DNA of 64,000 nucleotides from Mytilus edulis (lineage: Eukaryota; Mollusca; Bivalvia; Mytilida; Mytilidae), in assembly GCF_963676685.1 (NCBI RefSeq), contig NC_092345.1:78991592-79055591 (forward strand), in the 5' to 3' direction. The translations under genes were made by a program, and so were the position numbers. Every line of letters starts with the position of its first letter. Within the stretch, counting starts at the first letter, position 1. This document shows, piece by piece, positions 9,697 through 24,791 of this stretch. The notes under the pieces are model-generated. The model ran no database searches. It worked only from the letters and a program-made list of their open reading frames with translations, and was not told where the DNA came from.

Positions 9697-9758
9697 CATA
9701 TTCAGTGAATCCATTTCTGTTTTAACTGGCATAGCATCTTCTTGTACGATTGATTTTT
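9697..9758 (-). ncRNA. Putative snoRNA-host exon, copy 2
   Basis: On the minus strand TTTTTTGCAG precedes a 62-nt segment that ends at a GTATGT donor. One frame is open across it but the homologous exon at the window start is out of register, so coding function is doubtful. SnoRNA I lies downstream and snoRNA J2 upstream, the usual one-snoRNA-per-intron layout. Confidence 0.5.
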
Positions 9759-9850
9759 CTGCAAAAAAGAAAAAGATATTGATGTACAATGTAGTATTGT
9801 AGATGCATTGTAGAAAACAAATGGTCAAAATAGGGTATATAGTTTAATAT

Positions 9851-9918
9851 GACATTCAGAACAAGCAGTGGAATCATCAATTTCATAGCCCAATGCTCGA
9901 AAGTTTCATCCCAATGTC
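9851..9918 (-). ncRNA. snoRNA family J, copy 2
   Basis: Stem GACAT/ATGTC, C-box-like GGGATGA, C' TTGATGA, D box CTGA. It differs from copy 1 at only a few positions. Confidence 0.55.
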
Positions 9919-10189
9919 ATCAAAACTGTTCACCCAAAAAATATCAACAAAATCTCTTCAAATTTTTTTACTTTGTTTAATCCTTTCACTGATAGATTAC
10001 CTGACAGCAGCTACTCTGGGACTATTGCTACCCTTGCTGTGACCATTAAATTTACTCCCCATTGTTTGAATCAAAGTAATTGTCCTTATAAATATGTCCT
10101 GAAAGTTGATGAAACAGAGTACATGTACATGTACATAGTTTATGTTCAAAATGTTAAGCTTGGGGGAAATAACCTTGAATATTGATCAA

Positions 10190-10261
10190 ACATTCAGAAC
10201 AAGCAGTGGAATCATTAAATCAAATTTCATAGCCCAATGCTCGATAGTTTCATCCCAATGT
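10190..10261 (-). ncRNA. snoRNA family J, copy 3 (diverged)
   Basis: It retains the C-box-like GGGATGA, the D box CTGA and the guide ACTGCTTGTT, but the stem is reduced to ACAT/ATGT and the middle carries an insertion that removes the TTGATGA. Possibly decaying. Confidence 0.45.
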
Positions 10262-10612
10262 CAATACTGTGCAGTGCATAACTTATACATTTGTATTCAA
10301 AATGTACTATCTTTTAAAGCCATTTATTAAGATGTTATTAAATATGTATGTAATCAGGTATATGGGGAAGTTAATTTTTATTGAAAGAATACATGCCCTG
10401 GAGACCCACAACTAGCTAAATTTGAATAAATAGGCAAATCATTTTATTCAACACATTTTTTTGGTGGTTTCTACTAGGGAATCAGTCTGGACTTTTGAGT
10501 GCCACATGTAGTTCTTTGGCCTGAATCACATATTTTGTAAATACAAATATTGGAAACCATCACAAATATATATGACTTAAAAAAAAAGAAGAGATAAACA
10601 TGAATTTGAAGA

Positions 10613-10726
10613 ATGTCACTTCAGACTAACATATGGCATCAGATGCAACAGTGAGCTAAGATGAGGTGAGTAAGCCCCACTCACTGATATATAAGAAGGA
10701 TCTATTGAAAACATCATTAGTGACAT
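10613..10726 (-). ncRNA. snoRNA family F, copy 2
   Basis: The same 8-bp stem, C box ATGATGT and D box CTGA as 975-1088, differing at a few scattered bases. Together with J2/J3 and the host exon it repeats the order seen at the left end of the window. Confidence 0.7.
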
Positions 10727-11465
10727 GTTTGCAAATGGATTAGGGAATCGTCAACTTCCAATTATAAAATTGATTTGGAAAAAAATACTGCTCATTTCTA
10801 ATTTTAAAAGTACATGCATATGCTATGCATTCAGACATATTCAACAATTTTTCCAATTGAAGGCAGGAATTAAAACAAGCCTTTAATACATATTTCATGA
10901 TAATTAACATTCAAGTCTAGTGTCAATGATTAACAGTTTTCTCCTCAGGTCCTTTTAGCATCATGGTAATGTAATGCTACATGTATATTTCTTGTAGAAT
11001 AATTAATAGATGGTATTTAAAATGTTTCCGTTTACCAGGATGCTAAATGAAATATCTGGAGAACACAGATTAACATACATGTAATGCGATTAAATTTCCG
11101 ACTTCAGATATTAATTCAATGCTTTTGACTTTGTTTTCATATCAACTCACATCAAAGACTACTTTGGAACCCTCGCTCGAGTCTCCATACTTCTCTGATG
11201 TCATGAAACTATTTCGTGTCCATTCAGTTAGAGCTAATACTGTATTTGTTCATCAACAAAGTCAGAATACCCAATACATGTAATCATCATTGTGACACTA
11301 CTAAAATCATGACAGCAGGTGTGAATTTCTCTTATTTACAGATCCCTTCCACGACCACACATTGTTCTAGCAAAAACCCTTTTACTTTAAATTCCATTTG
11401 CAATGCAGATCTATTTTATTTGATAGAAAGCAGCATTATTTAATAGACTGATATTCTTTTGAATG

Positions 11466-12344
11466 TATACTAGTCAACAAAAGAAACGATACACGACTTT
11501 GAAATAAAATTTATCAAAAAGTGTTACATATAAAACAAAATGATATACACTATTTTAAAAAGCTTTCATTTGCAATGTATGCACATGTGATAATGAAAAT
11601 CAAAACTTTTCGGAAAGTATCTAAATTCCGTGTAAACGATCATAGGGTGTAAATTAGTTTTGAGGAAAGTTGAATAAAAAATCGACACATAATTTTCTAA
11701 GTACTAAATAAAATTTCAAATTTGTTTAAAAATATTCAATATGCTAATCAAGTTATGTTCATGTTGTAACTAATGGGTTGAAATATTGTTTTTTTTTAAT
11801 TTTTGGGAAAAAAAGTGTTTTTTGAAATCTCAAAAATTGCAAATTTTTTTTTTTTATTTTCGTCTCAAATTGATGCTTTAGATATGAAAACAATACACAA
11901 TCAATTTGGAACCTTTCGGATTAGTTTTAAGATTGTTACCGCTTTTTGAATATCACTTTACACATACTGTCTATGGTAAATCAGTTGATAATGTATACAT
12001 TTTAACGATTTCTCGTGGGGCCGAACTTTGCTTAACTAATAAACGAAGAAACTGTATGATTTTTAAAAACAAATTGATGGCAAACACTGTCTTTACCTTT
12101 AAATGAGAGGTTGGCATCATTAGTTGGAACTTCTGTTTTTAAAATTGTCGTTTTATGTAAATTTTGTAAAAACAATAAAAATCGCGAAAAAACGTCACAA
12201 AAGCTAAAAAAAAATAATTTTTAAACGGATTTATATTTCCATAATTATTAAGTATAACTTCCTTCAATATTGGTCCAATGAACGGAAAACTTTATCTTTA
12301 ATTTGAAAAAAAGTCTTGTGTCGTTTCTTTTGTTGACTAGTATA
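11466..12344. mobile_element. DNA transposon remnant with 35-bp terminal inverted repeats
   Basis: The left end at 11466 (TATACTAGTCAACAAAAGAA onward) and the complement of the right end match over 35 bp with two differences, with TA or TATA at the borders as in Tc1/mariner-type insertions. The 879-bp interior is AT-rich with no intact transposase; the 66-codon ORF at 11906 has no recognised domain. Confidence 0.8.
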
Positions 12345-12918
12345 AACATCATGTGTTTAAAAAGTTCCCCTCCTGAAAGAATTTATAACTATTGAAGTAA
12401 AAAAAAGAAAATAATCAACATTGCCCAAGAGATTAAAAAATAATTTAAGCAGTTTACACTTGAATGTTTAAACCTAACATGCACACATTACATTAATCTG
12501 TATTTGGATACAGACATTGCTTTTAAATCATGTAAATAGATGCATTTTTACATTAACAGTAAACATTTTTATAAATTCGAGTTTTTCAACACTACAATCT
12601 ATTTTATAAATTCGAGTTTTTCAACACTACAATCTACATATGATTTGTATATCCTCTGGGTAAAATCTGGATTCAGTACATTTTTTGGTGATCTGCTTAA
12701 TCACAATATCCATCAATTTGTGGATTAATTATATTGTGGGGGAATCCTCCACCCATCCCATAATTTTTTTTGGGGGGGGGGGGGGGGGGGTTAAATGGTC
12801 AAACTACCTATGCATGCAATCAACAAGCTTCTTCCCATTTGTCCATAAGACGTGGTAAGATATTATTTCAAGTCAACGTTGACTACGGATTGCTTGGATT
12901 TAAAACCGTACATCAGTT
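12345..12918. other. AT-rich spacer, no gene
   Basis: It contains a 36-bp direct duplication (about 12567-12640, unit starting TTTATAAATTCGAG) and a run of about 18 G at 12773-12790. Nothing else recognised. Confidence 0.5.
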
Positions 12919-13897
12919 GGAACGGGGACCCAATTAATTGCCCCATTGGAACACATTGAAAATCATTGTAAATACATAGGGTCCTGTTCAATAAATAATT
13001 TTGATAGCCACCTTGGGACTTCTTGTTCATGTTAGGCATTCATTTAGAAGTGTCTAAGTGCATTCTCAGTGCCTCATGACCGGCATTCCGTTGCACAATT
13101 TTGTTTTTATTGACAACAGGGTCAGTCTGTCTACTTCCGGGAAAGAATAAAGGCTAGAATTTAGGCAATTTACTCTATGTACTGACGCCAGATTACATTT
13201 AAATCAATCAAAATTTTTACAGAAATTCAAACTAGAAAGCCTACCCTTTTAAATAAATCTACATTCAGTTACAGAACTAGTGAAATAATAACACTACACA
13301 ATTTATAACAAAAGTTATATATTTTTTTTAAGAACTACATTCGTGGGTACCGGACTGGTTGCCCTAACTGGGATCCTATTCCTGTCAGACTTTATTTTTT
13401 CCCCCAGACCTAAAACTGAACTTTTAAAATAAAGATATACATCTCAGTAGTTATTGTGCAAAGTTTCAAAAAAATTGATCAATCAGTTACAGAATTATGG
13501 ATCCTTATCTATAACATCTCAATTACCAGAAAATTGATCGGAGAAAATCTTAAATTCATGAAGAAAATATGCTAAAAATCAGCACAACTTTTTTATTTCA
13601 AGAGATATTTACATTCTGTAAATTGCATAAGGTAGATAAATTCATTCTTTGTATGGAAATCTAGTTGAAACCAAAATTTGTTTAAAAATAAATTAAAAAT
13701 ATTATTTTTTTCAATTAAAATTAAAAAATCTTCTGTTTTAAAGAATTACATATGCAAAACAAGCATACCCCATAACAATGGTATAAAATATGAGACAAAG
13801 TCTTCAAATAGTCTGCTAAGTTCATTTAAAATACAATATAAGAGGCTAGATGCAGAGAAGTTCTCACTTGTAGCTAAAACCAGTCAAACAGCACCTC

Positions 13898-14071
13898 CTA
13901 TAGTTTAACAGATGTGGAGGGAAATCCTTGATCTTCCTGACCGCTTAATGCTACTGTGCGTTGTTGTACTTTTGACTGCTCTAAATGTCCAACTAGTTTA
14001 TATGTGTGTTTTCTTGGACATTGAAACTTTTGGTGGCTGAGATCCATGTACTTTAGTCCAAGTTCACCAAC
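13898..14071 (-). CDS. Candidate terminal coding exon, unknown protein (copy 1)
   Basis: On the minus strand ATATTCAG precedes an open frame of 57 codons ending in TAG, beginning VGELGLKYMDL and ending PSTSVKL. The composition is protein-like (Lys/Gln/His-rich, no low complexity) and distinct from the AT-rich flanks. An internal Met would give a 49-residue product; more likely it is a last exon. It lies in the tandem unit, so it is present twice. I do not recognise the family. Upstream exons are not identified; the segment at 17917-18060 is one candidate first exon. Confidence 0.45.
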   Translation of the reverse strand, partial: VGELGLKYMDLSHQKFQCPRKHTYKLVGHLEQSKVQQRTVALSGQEDQGFPSTSVKL

Positions 14072-16015
14072 CTGAATATAGATAACAAAGACAAGTTAAT
14101 AATGCAGGAACTTTTAAAAATGCAACTTGGGAAAGAAGCATTAATGAAAATGAAATTCAATCAGTGAAACTATTAAAAGAGCACTTAGTGTTTCCTTAAC
14201 CAGAAGCTGATCTCCAAAAGTTCCAAAACCAAGGAAGATATATATAGCTCCATTCATCTACTGCTGTCATACATAGATACAGATAAAATTAAAGGTCCTT
14301 TTAAGGACCATCAAAATCTTTAAAAGGGAGTCTAAAATTGTTGTACATTCAGTTTAAATTGCTTTTATAAGCTATATTATAGCCCTACCCCTTAAATATC
14401 TTCAAAAAAATGTAAAATTAGAGAGCCCCTGGCAAGTGTTTCTGAGTTTACACAATAATATGTGGCTATGTGTGTGATGCGGCTCTAAATAAATGTGAGC
14501 TGGATTCGCACACAACTTTCATAACTGAACCGTGGCACCTAAATGATTTATTTAATATCCACAATCTATCAAAAACTTATTAAAAACCTAAAACTGAAAC
14601 TATGGGATTCTTTTCTGTTTCCAGGTCCCAGAATTAAGATATTAGAAAGAAATAAGCCCATATTTACCATCTGGCACTGTCCCCTGATGCCATATAACAC
14701 ATTTATTATTTCTTTCCCCGTGTCTTTTTCTAATACTATTTGCTGATATTTTTCAAAAATCCCTCCATTTTAACTTACAAGTGTAGGAATACATACTACA
14801 GACAACTATGACCTTTCTGTGACCCCCTTTTAAACTTTAAATTGAAGAAAAAACTTTTTTAAATTTCATAAATTTAAATTTCAATTTAATTTAAAAAGTT
14901 TAATTCAAATTTTAAAAATAATTACACCATTATTTTCCTTATTGAATTTCGAAGCCTGTAGCCAAATTTCATCCATGAAACTTCAAAAATGAGCTTACAA
15001 TTGCAGATTGAAATGTTCAAAACATGCTCTCTGACAGGAACGGGGACCCAATTAATTGCCCCATTGGAACACATTGAAAATCATTGTAAATACATAGGGT
15101 CCTGTTCAATAAATAATTTTGATAGCCACCTTGGGACTTCTTGTTCATGTTAGGCATTCATTTAGAAGTGTCTAAGTGCATTCTCAGTGCCTCATGACCG
15201 GCATTCCGTTGCACAATTTTGTTTTTATTGACAACAGGGTCAGTCTGTCTACTTCCGGGAAAGAATAAAGGCTAGAATTTAGGCAATTTACTCTATGTAC
15301 TGACGCCAGATTACATTTAAATCAATCAAAATTTTTACAGAAATTCAAACTAGAAAGCCTACCCTTTTAAATAAATCTACATTCAGTTACAGAACTAGTG
15401 AAATAATAACACTACACAATTTATAACAAAAGTTATATATTTTTTTTAAGAACTACATTCGTGGGTACCGGACTGGTTGCCCTAACTGGGATCCTATTCC
15501 TGTCAGACTTTATTTTTTCCCCCAGACCTAAAACTGAACTTTTAAAATAAAGATATACATCTCAGTAGTTATTGTGCAAAGTTTCAAAAAAATTGATCAA
15601 TCAGTTACAGAATTATGGATCCTTATCTATAACATCTCAATTACCAGAAAATTGATCGGAGAAAATCTTAAATTCATGAAGAAAATATGCTAAAAATCAG
15701 CACAACTTTTTTATTTCAAGAGATATTTACATTCTGTAAATTGCATAAGGTAGATAAATTCATTCTTTGTATGGAAATCTAGTTGAAACCAAAATTTGTT
15801 TAAAAATAAATTAAAAATATTATTTTTTTCAATTAAAATTAAAAAATCTTCTGTTTTAAAGAATTACATATGCAAAACAAGCATACCCCATAACAATGGT
15901 ATAAAATATGAGACAAAGTCTTCAAATAGTCTGCTAAGTTCATTTAAAATACAATATAAGAGGCTAGATGCAGAGAAGTTCTCACTTGTAGCTAAAACCA
16001 GTCAAACAGCACCTC

Positions 16016-16189
16016 CTATAGTTTAACAGATGTGGAGGGAAATCCTTGATCTTCCTGACCGCTTAATGCTACTGTGCGTTGTTGTACTTTTGACTGCTCT
16101 AAATGTCCAACTAGTTTATATGTGTGTTTTCTTGGACATTGAAACTTTTGGTGGCTGAGATCCATGTACTTTAGTCCAAGTTCACCAAC
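16016..16189 (-). CDS. Candidate terminal coding exon, unknown protein (copy 2)
   Basis: Exact duplicate of 13898-14071, offset by 2118 bp. It is the copy nearest to the putative minus-strand promoter and so the likelier one to be used, if the array is real. Confidence 0.45.
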   Translation of the reverse strand, partial: VGELGLKYMDLSHQKFQCPRKHTYKLVGHLEQSKVQQRTVALSGQEDQGFPSTSVKL

Positions 16190-17916
16190 CTGAATATAGA
16201 TAACAAAGACAAGTTAATAATGCAGGAACTTTTAAAAATGCAACTTGGGAAAGAAGCATTAATGAAAATGAAATTCAATCAGTGAAACTATTAAAAGAGC
16301 ACTTAGTGTTTCCTTAACCAGAAGCTGATCTCCAAAAGTTCCAAAACCAAGGAAGATATATATAGCTCCATTCATCTACTGCTGTCATACATAGATACAG
16401 ATAAAATTAAAGGTCCTTTTAAGGACCATCAAAATCTTTAAAAGGGAGTCTAAAATTGTTGTACATTCAGTTTAAATTGCTTTTATAAGCTATATTATAG
16501 CCCTACCCCTTAAATATCTTCAAAAAAATGTAAAATTAGAGAGCCCCTGGCAAGTGTTTCTGAGTTTACACAATAATATGTGGCTATGTGTGTGATGCGG
16601 CTCTAAATAAATGTGAGCTGGATTCGCACACAACTTTCATAACTGAACCGTGGCACCTAAATGATTTATTTAATATCCACAATCTATCAAAAACTTATTA
16701 AAAACCTAAAACTGAAACTATGGGATTCTTTTCTGTTTCCAGGTCCCAGAATTAAGATATTAGAAAGAAATAAGCCCATATTTACCATCTGGCACTGTCC
16801 CCTGATGCCATATAACACATTTATTATTTCTTTCCCCGTGTCTTTTTCTAATACTATTTGCTGATATTTTTCAAAAATCCCTCCATTTTAACTTACAAGT
16901 GTAGGAATACATACTACAGACAACTATGACCTTTCTGTGACCCCCTTTTAAACTTTAAATTGAAGAAAAAACTTTTTTAAATTTCATAAATTTAAATTTC
17001 AATTTAATTTAAAAAGTTTAATTCAAATTTTAAAAATAATTACACCATTATTTTCCTTATTGAATTTCGAAGCCTGTAGCCAAATTTCATCCATGAAACT
17101 TCAAAAATGAGCTTACAATTGCAGATTGAAATGTTCAAAACATGCTCTCTGACAGGAACGGGGACCCAATTAATTGCCCCATTGGAACACATTGAAAATC
17201 ATTGTAAATACATAGGGTCCTGTTCAATAAATAATTTTGATAGCCACCTTGGGACTTCTTGTTCATGTTAGGCATTCATTTAGAAGTGTCTAAGTGCATT
17301 CTCAGTGCCTCATGACCGGCATTCCGTTGCACAATTTTGTTTTTATTGACAACAGGGTCAGTCTGTCTACTTCCGGGAAAGAATAAAGGCTAGAATTTAG
17401 GCAATTTACTCTATGTACTGACGCCAGATTACATTTAAATCAATCAAAATTTTTACAGAAATTCAAACTAGAAAGCCTACCCTTTTAAATAAATCTACAT
17501 TCAGTTACAGAACTAGTGAAATAATAACACTACACAATTTATAACAAAAGTTATATATTTTTTTTAAGAACTACATTCGTGGGTACCGGACTGGTTGCCC
17601 TAACTGGGATCCTATTCCAGTTGATTGTCAGCAGCCTTATTGGCAACAGGAAGTGCATGGAGACGAGCAAAGACGGGAAATATTACATTATAATATGAGT
17701 ATAATAACCCCATACTTTAAAAGTGCAGTTCTATGTTTCAGTCCAATCATACCAATGATAAAATAAATATTTCGATCAATTTATGAATTAATGAAAATTT
17801 GCAAATAGTTAAATTATGAAAAAAAAGTTTAAACATTTGAACCGAATAATACTACTTGTCTAATTGAATTTAATTCGCATTGTATAAGAAAGACAAGTAA
17901 TCCACAAAAATCATAC

Positions 17917-18060
17917 CTTATTAAAAACACATCACAGAGTACCGAACATGTGCTCACCACCCCTGTGCTCATCACCCCTCCGCAGTAAGGCAAGGACGTC
18001 TTCTGTCCAACCTCGTGGCCCAAACTAATTCTTCACGTGGTATCAAACCGGAAATGGCAA
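17917..18060 (-). other. Possible minus-strand first exon
   Basis: A GC-richer segment ending at a good donor (AATAAG then GTATGA on the minus strand). A frame is open across the 3' part but has no ATG at its start, so it may be 5'UTR or non-coding. The 5' side contains CCGGAAATGGC on the plus strand, resembling ETS/YY1 promoter motifs. It could start the transcript with the 57-residue exon, or the snoRNA host; neither link is proven. Confidence 0.3.
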
Positions 18061-18539
18061 GATGTATCGTCTATTTCCGCAAGAAGGAAAAATACATACA
18101 AAACAAACAAACAATTTAAAACAGCATAAAAAGATCCGCAACATTCATTTGTCTTTCAATAAATTAAAAACATCACAAAACAATGGACAATATTTCAAAT
18201 ACTTGTTTCTTACCGACACGGATGATAGAGGGGTATAAGGATTATTTTATCATTACTTTTGAAAATCAAACGATGATTGGAACGAAAGAAATCAAAACTG
18301 TTGTTCATAATGTATCACCTGTAGTCGTTGAAATAAGAACTAAATGTTTTTAAGTTCTTCCGGAACATTTTTTTTAATTCCTTATAAAAAAAATATCCCT
18401 TAATTGAACCCCGATATGTTCGGTTATATTTTACGGTTATACTTAAGTTCGATTTAATTGTTTTAAATCTTAAAATAAAATGTTATATTTGAATGTCCGT
18501 CTTTCTTTAAAAATTAATAGTTATAATTATAAATTGTAT

Positions 18540-18850
18540 TAAAAGAGTCATTGGTCATCGGGAAAAGTCGCGAATGACGTAGAAATTCTACGGAGTACGT
18601 GTCCTTGACTTGAATGAAGAGAAACCCACACGTTGACCAATCATATATCTACGGATGTAAATAATTAACCAATCAGCTTTCGACACGAATCGTAGTAAGG
18701 GAAAAAAGACGACACAATCGTGCACAAACGACATATCTGAAAGACTGGAAATTGAAGAAGCGACTAGTTAGAAAAGAGAAATAATCTCTTTGAAGAATTT
18801 GATTAACCAATAAGCCTTCTTATAATAGAGACACGCAGTAAGTAAAGTTA
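18540..18850 (+). promoter_or_regulatory. HSPA5 promoter region with CCAAT and ACGT-core motifs
   Basis: CCAAT boxes occur at 18637, 18669 and 18807 and an inverted one (ATTGG) at 18550. The box at 18669 is followed after exactly 9 bases by ACACG, one mismatch from the ER-stress element CCAAT-N9-CCACG bound by NF-Y and ATF6. TGACGTAG at 18575 and ACGTG at 18597 resemble XBP1/ATF6 half-sites. A TATAATA lies at 18821. BiP promoters are classic unfolded-protein-response targets. The start site was not fixed. Confidence 0.5.
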
Positions 18851-19445
18851 CACACACAATCTATATTAAATTGCTTAGTTTTTTTGGGACACCGGCCGGT
18901 GTAAAATTTGCACCTACAGAAACAACGTGACAGTCTTTTTTGACAGCTGGATTAGTGTTATTAATTCTTGATTTGAGGATAAACATGTAATAAAGTTAAC
19001 AGAAATGTTAATCCACCAATATTGTGGCCTTTAGTTTAATATCTTCATATAGAGTAGACACAATTTCCAAAACGAAAAATACAAGACTTTAAAAAGTACA
19101 AATTATAGATGAACAGTAAAACACAAAGTCGAAAAAGCACTGTGCACAGTACAAGCTGGCATTTACCAACTGTATTTAAGAACATACTCAAAGTACTATT
19201 ATACAAAAACCAACAATTTGAAGTAAAGTAAAAGCAGCACCTTACAACTTAGACTTCTTGAAAGGCTATTACTATTAATGCTTTCATAACACTTCATGCT
19301 TGTATTTTCCTCCAAAGTTTATTATATTCTGAGTTCGTAATAATGGGGTGTATGTCATGGACATAAGCCAAATTAACAGGGTGTACTCAAAATTAAAAAT
19401 GTCTGTCATACTAGAATTGCTATTATAATGTTGAGTATACAAATA

Positions 19446-19598
19446 CAGGGGCGGATCCAGCCATTTTTAAAAGGGGGGGTTCCCAACCCAGAGTAAAGGG
19501 GGGGTTCCAGCTATATGCTCCCATTCAAATGCATTGATCGGCCAAAAAAAAAAGTGGGGGTTCCAACCCCCGGAAACCCCCCTCTGGATCCGCGCCTG
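19446..19598. mobile_element. MITE, 153 bp, with 5-bp target duplication
   Basis: Ends CAGGGGCGGATCCAG and its near complement CTGGATCCGCGCCTG, flanked on both sides by AAATA (19441-19445 and 19599-19603). It probably lies inside the 5'UTR intron of HSPA5. A related but diverged copy is at 38456-38600. The minus-strand ORF at 19467-19667 crosses this element and is not a gene. Confidence 0.85.
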
Positions 19599-20881
19599 AA
19601 ATATTTGCAACTCGCCAGTCCAGATGAAATGTGAAAAAATTGGAAGCTGGAAAGTTGTAGCTAACAATTCAATAACTTTGATATTGTTTTTTTTTATTAG
19701 GGCTTAAATATTAAAGAATGACCTTTTCTTGTATAAATATTTAAAATATTATGTCCCATACTTAATACTAAAGCACTAAATCTATATCATCACTTATTTA
19801 AACCTTTTCTGGCAGTAATGTAAGACATACAAGTACATACATTTCTTGACAGCATATGTATATATGATATGCAGATCATATTCCAAATCAATATACAGAA
19901 ACTAAATGCATCGGAATAAAGGATGTCATTAATAAATTAGACATTAAAAAGGAGGGTCATTTTTACACTAGGCAAAAAAAAATATGTGAGTTTCCTATTA
20001 TATCTTAGAATAAAATAGGGTAGGTAGGATTTTTTACATTGAGTATGGGAGGGACATTCTGATTTTTACAGTGCTTATTGAAAACTGACCAAAAAAACTT
20101 AAGGGTAGGCTATTGAACTTGAAAAATAGGGAGGGTGGGTTAATAGCAAACATCAATATTTTTTTATTTGGCCCAACATTTCGCTTAATTATTACCCATA
20201 TTTTTTAGCACATCCTTGTATGCCCAATAGAGGAAGTTAAATCCCACTCTTTTTGACTTTAAAGATCATTATTTAAGCTGTTATTTATATCCTTGTTTTC
20301 AAAATTCCAATAGGGAACATACCTTTTATAATTGTATAAATAAACCAATTTATTTATACGTTAAAACAAATGTTACAAACATTTATATTGTGATACAAAA
20401 CAGTTTAATAAATCCCCCAAGCTTACAGTAAAATACATGTACTCCCCCTATTTAATTGGAAAATTCAGGGCACACAACTTTTTTCTCAAGAAAATTTTAC
20501 AGCCTTAATTGACGAGGGACTTTGAAGTGCTCTTAACTTTTAATAAATTATTAGGGTCCTCACTAAGGGCAAGTCCATGGACTCTTCAAAATCTGTCTGG
20601 ATTAACCATTTTAAAAACTGGCGAGTCCAAAGATGCATCAAGATGAATTTATTTTGTATAAACTAAACACACATATCATTATTTTACAGCAAAAGTTTAG
20701 AAGTAATCTAAATTTAATGTCATATCATAGCTCTAGCTATTAGGTCGGAGACTAAAATAAAAATTTGTATTGCAATAAAATATTCTTCTCCATGGAAGCG
20801 CCTTCAGAAATCCTTAGCGAGAACCCTTCCGTAATATCATTTATATATCAATGCTTTTGAACATTAATGTCTTTTGTAGGA

Positions 20882-24791
<3,910 letters not shown>

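Larger units (their letters stand above)
1..11400 (-). ncRNA. Host locus for an intron-nested box C/D snoRNA cluster (GAS5/UHG-like)
   Basis: At least 18 C/D-type units plus one long candidate lie on the minus strand, each with an RTGATGA-like C box, a CTGA D box and a short terminal inverted repeat, spaced about 0.1-1 kb apart with no convincing ORF between them. Such spacing and single-strand orientation fit snoRNAs processed from introns of one long transcript. Two copies of a putative spliced host exon are visible (1-40 and 9697-9758); they differ by an indel that is not a multiple of three, which argues for a non-coding host. From 5' to 3' the order is F2, J3, J2, exon, I, B2, A2, B1, A1, H, G, C3, C2, C1, E2, E1, D2, D1, F1, J1, exon, then off the left edge. 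Families resembling SNORD74, 79, 80 and 81 are all GAS5 residents in vertebrates. Promoter and full exon set not mapped. Confidence 0.75.
12919..17618. repeat. Tandem array of a 2118-bp unit, 2.2 copies
   Basis: Unit 1 is 12919-15036, unit 2 is 15037-17154, and a partial third copy runs 17155-17618. Every stretch compared is identical, including the AT-rich parts. The unit holds a candidate minus-strand terminal exon in copies 1 and 2. The absence of divergence means a very recent duplication, gene conversion or an assembly artefact. Confidence 0.92.

Noticed and set aside
14200-14290. Integrin-like FG-GAP peptide (NGAIYIFLGFGTFGD) on the minus strand of the tandem unit
   Set aside because: An in-frame stop sits just before it and no acceptor gives a compatible phase; probably chance.
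17829-18023. 64-codon protein starting at 18023
   Set aside because: The frame has no ATG there (TTG) and crosses a likely splice donor at 17916.
19467-19667. 66-codon minus-strand ORF upstream of HSPA5
   Set aside because: It lies across a 153-bp MITE with target duplication.
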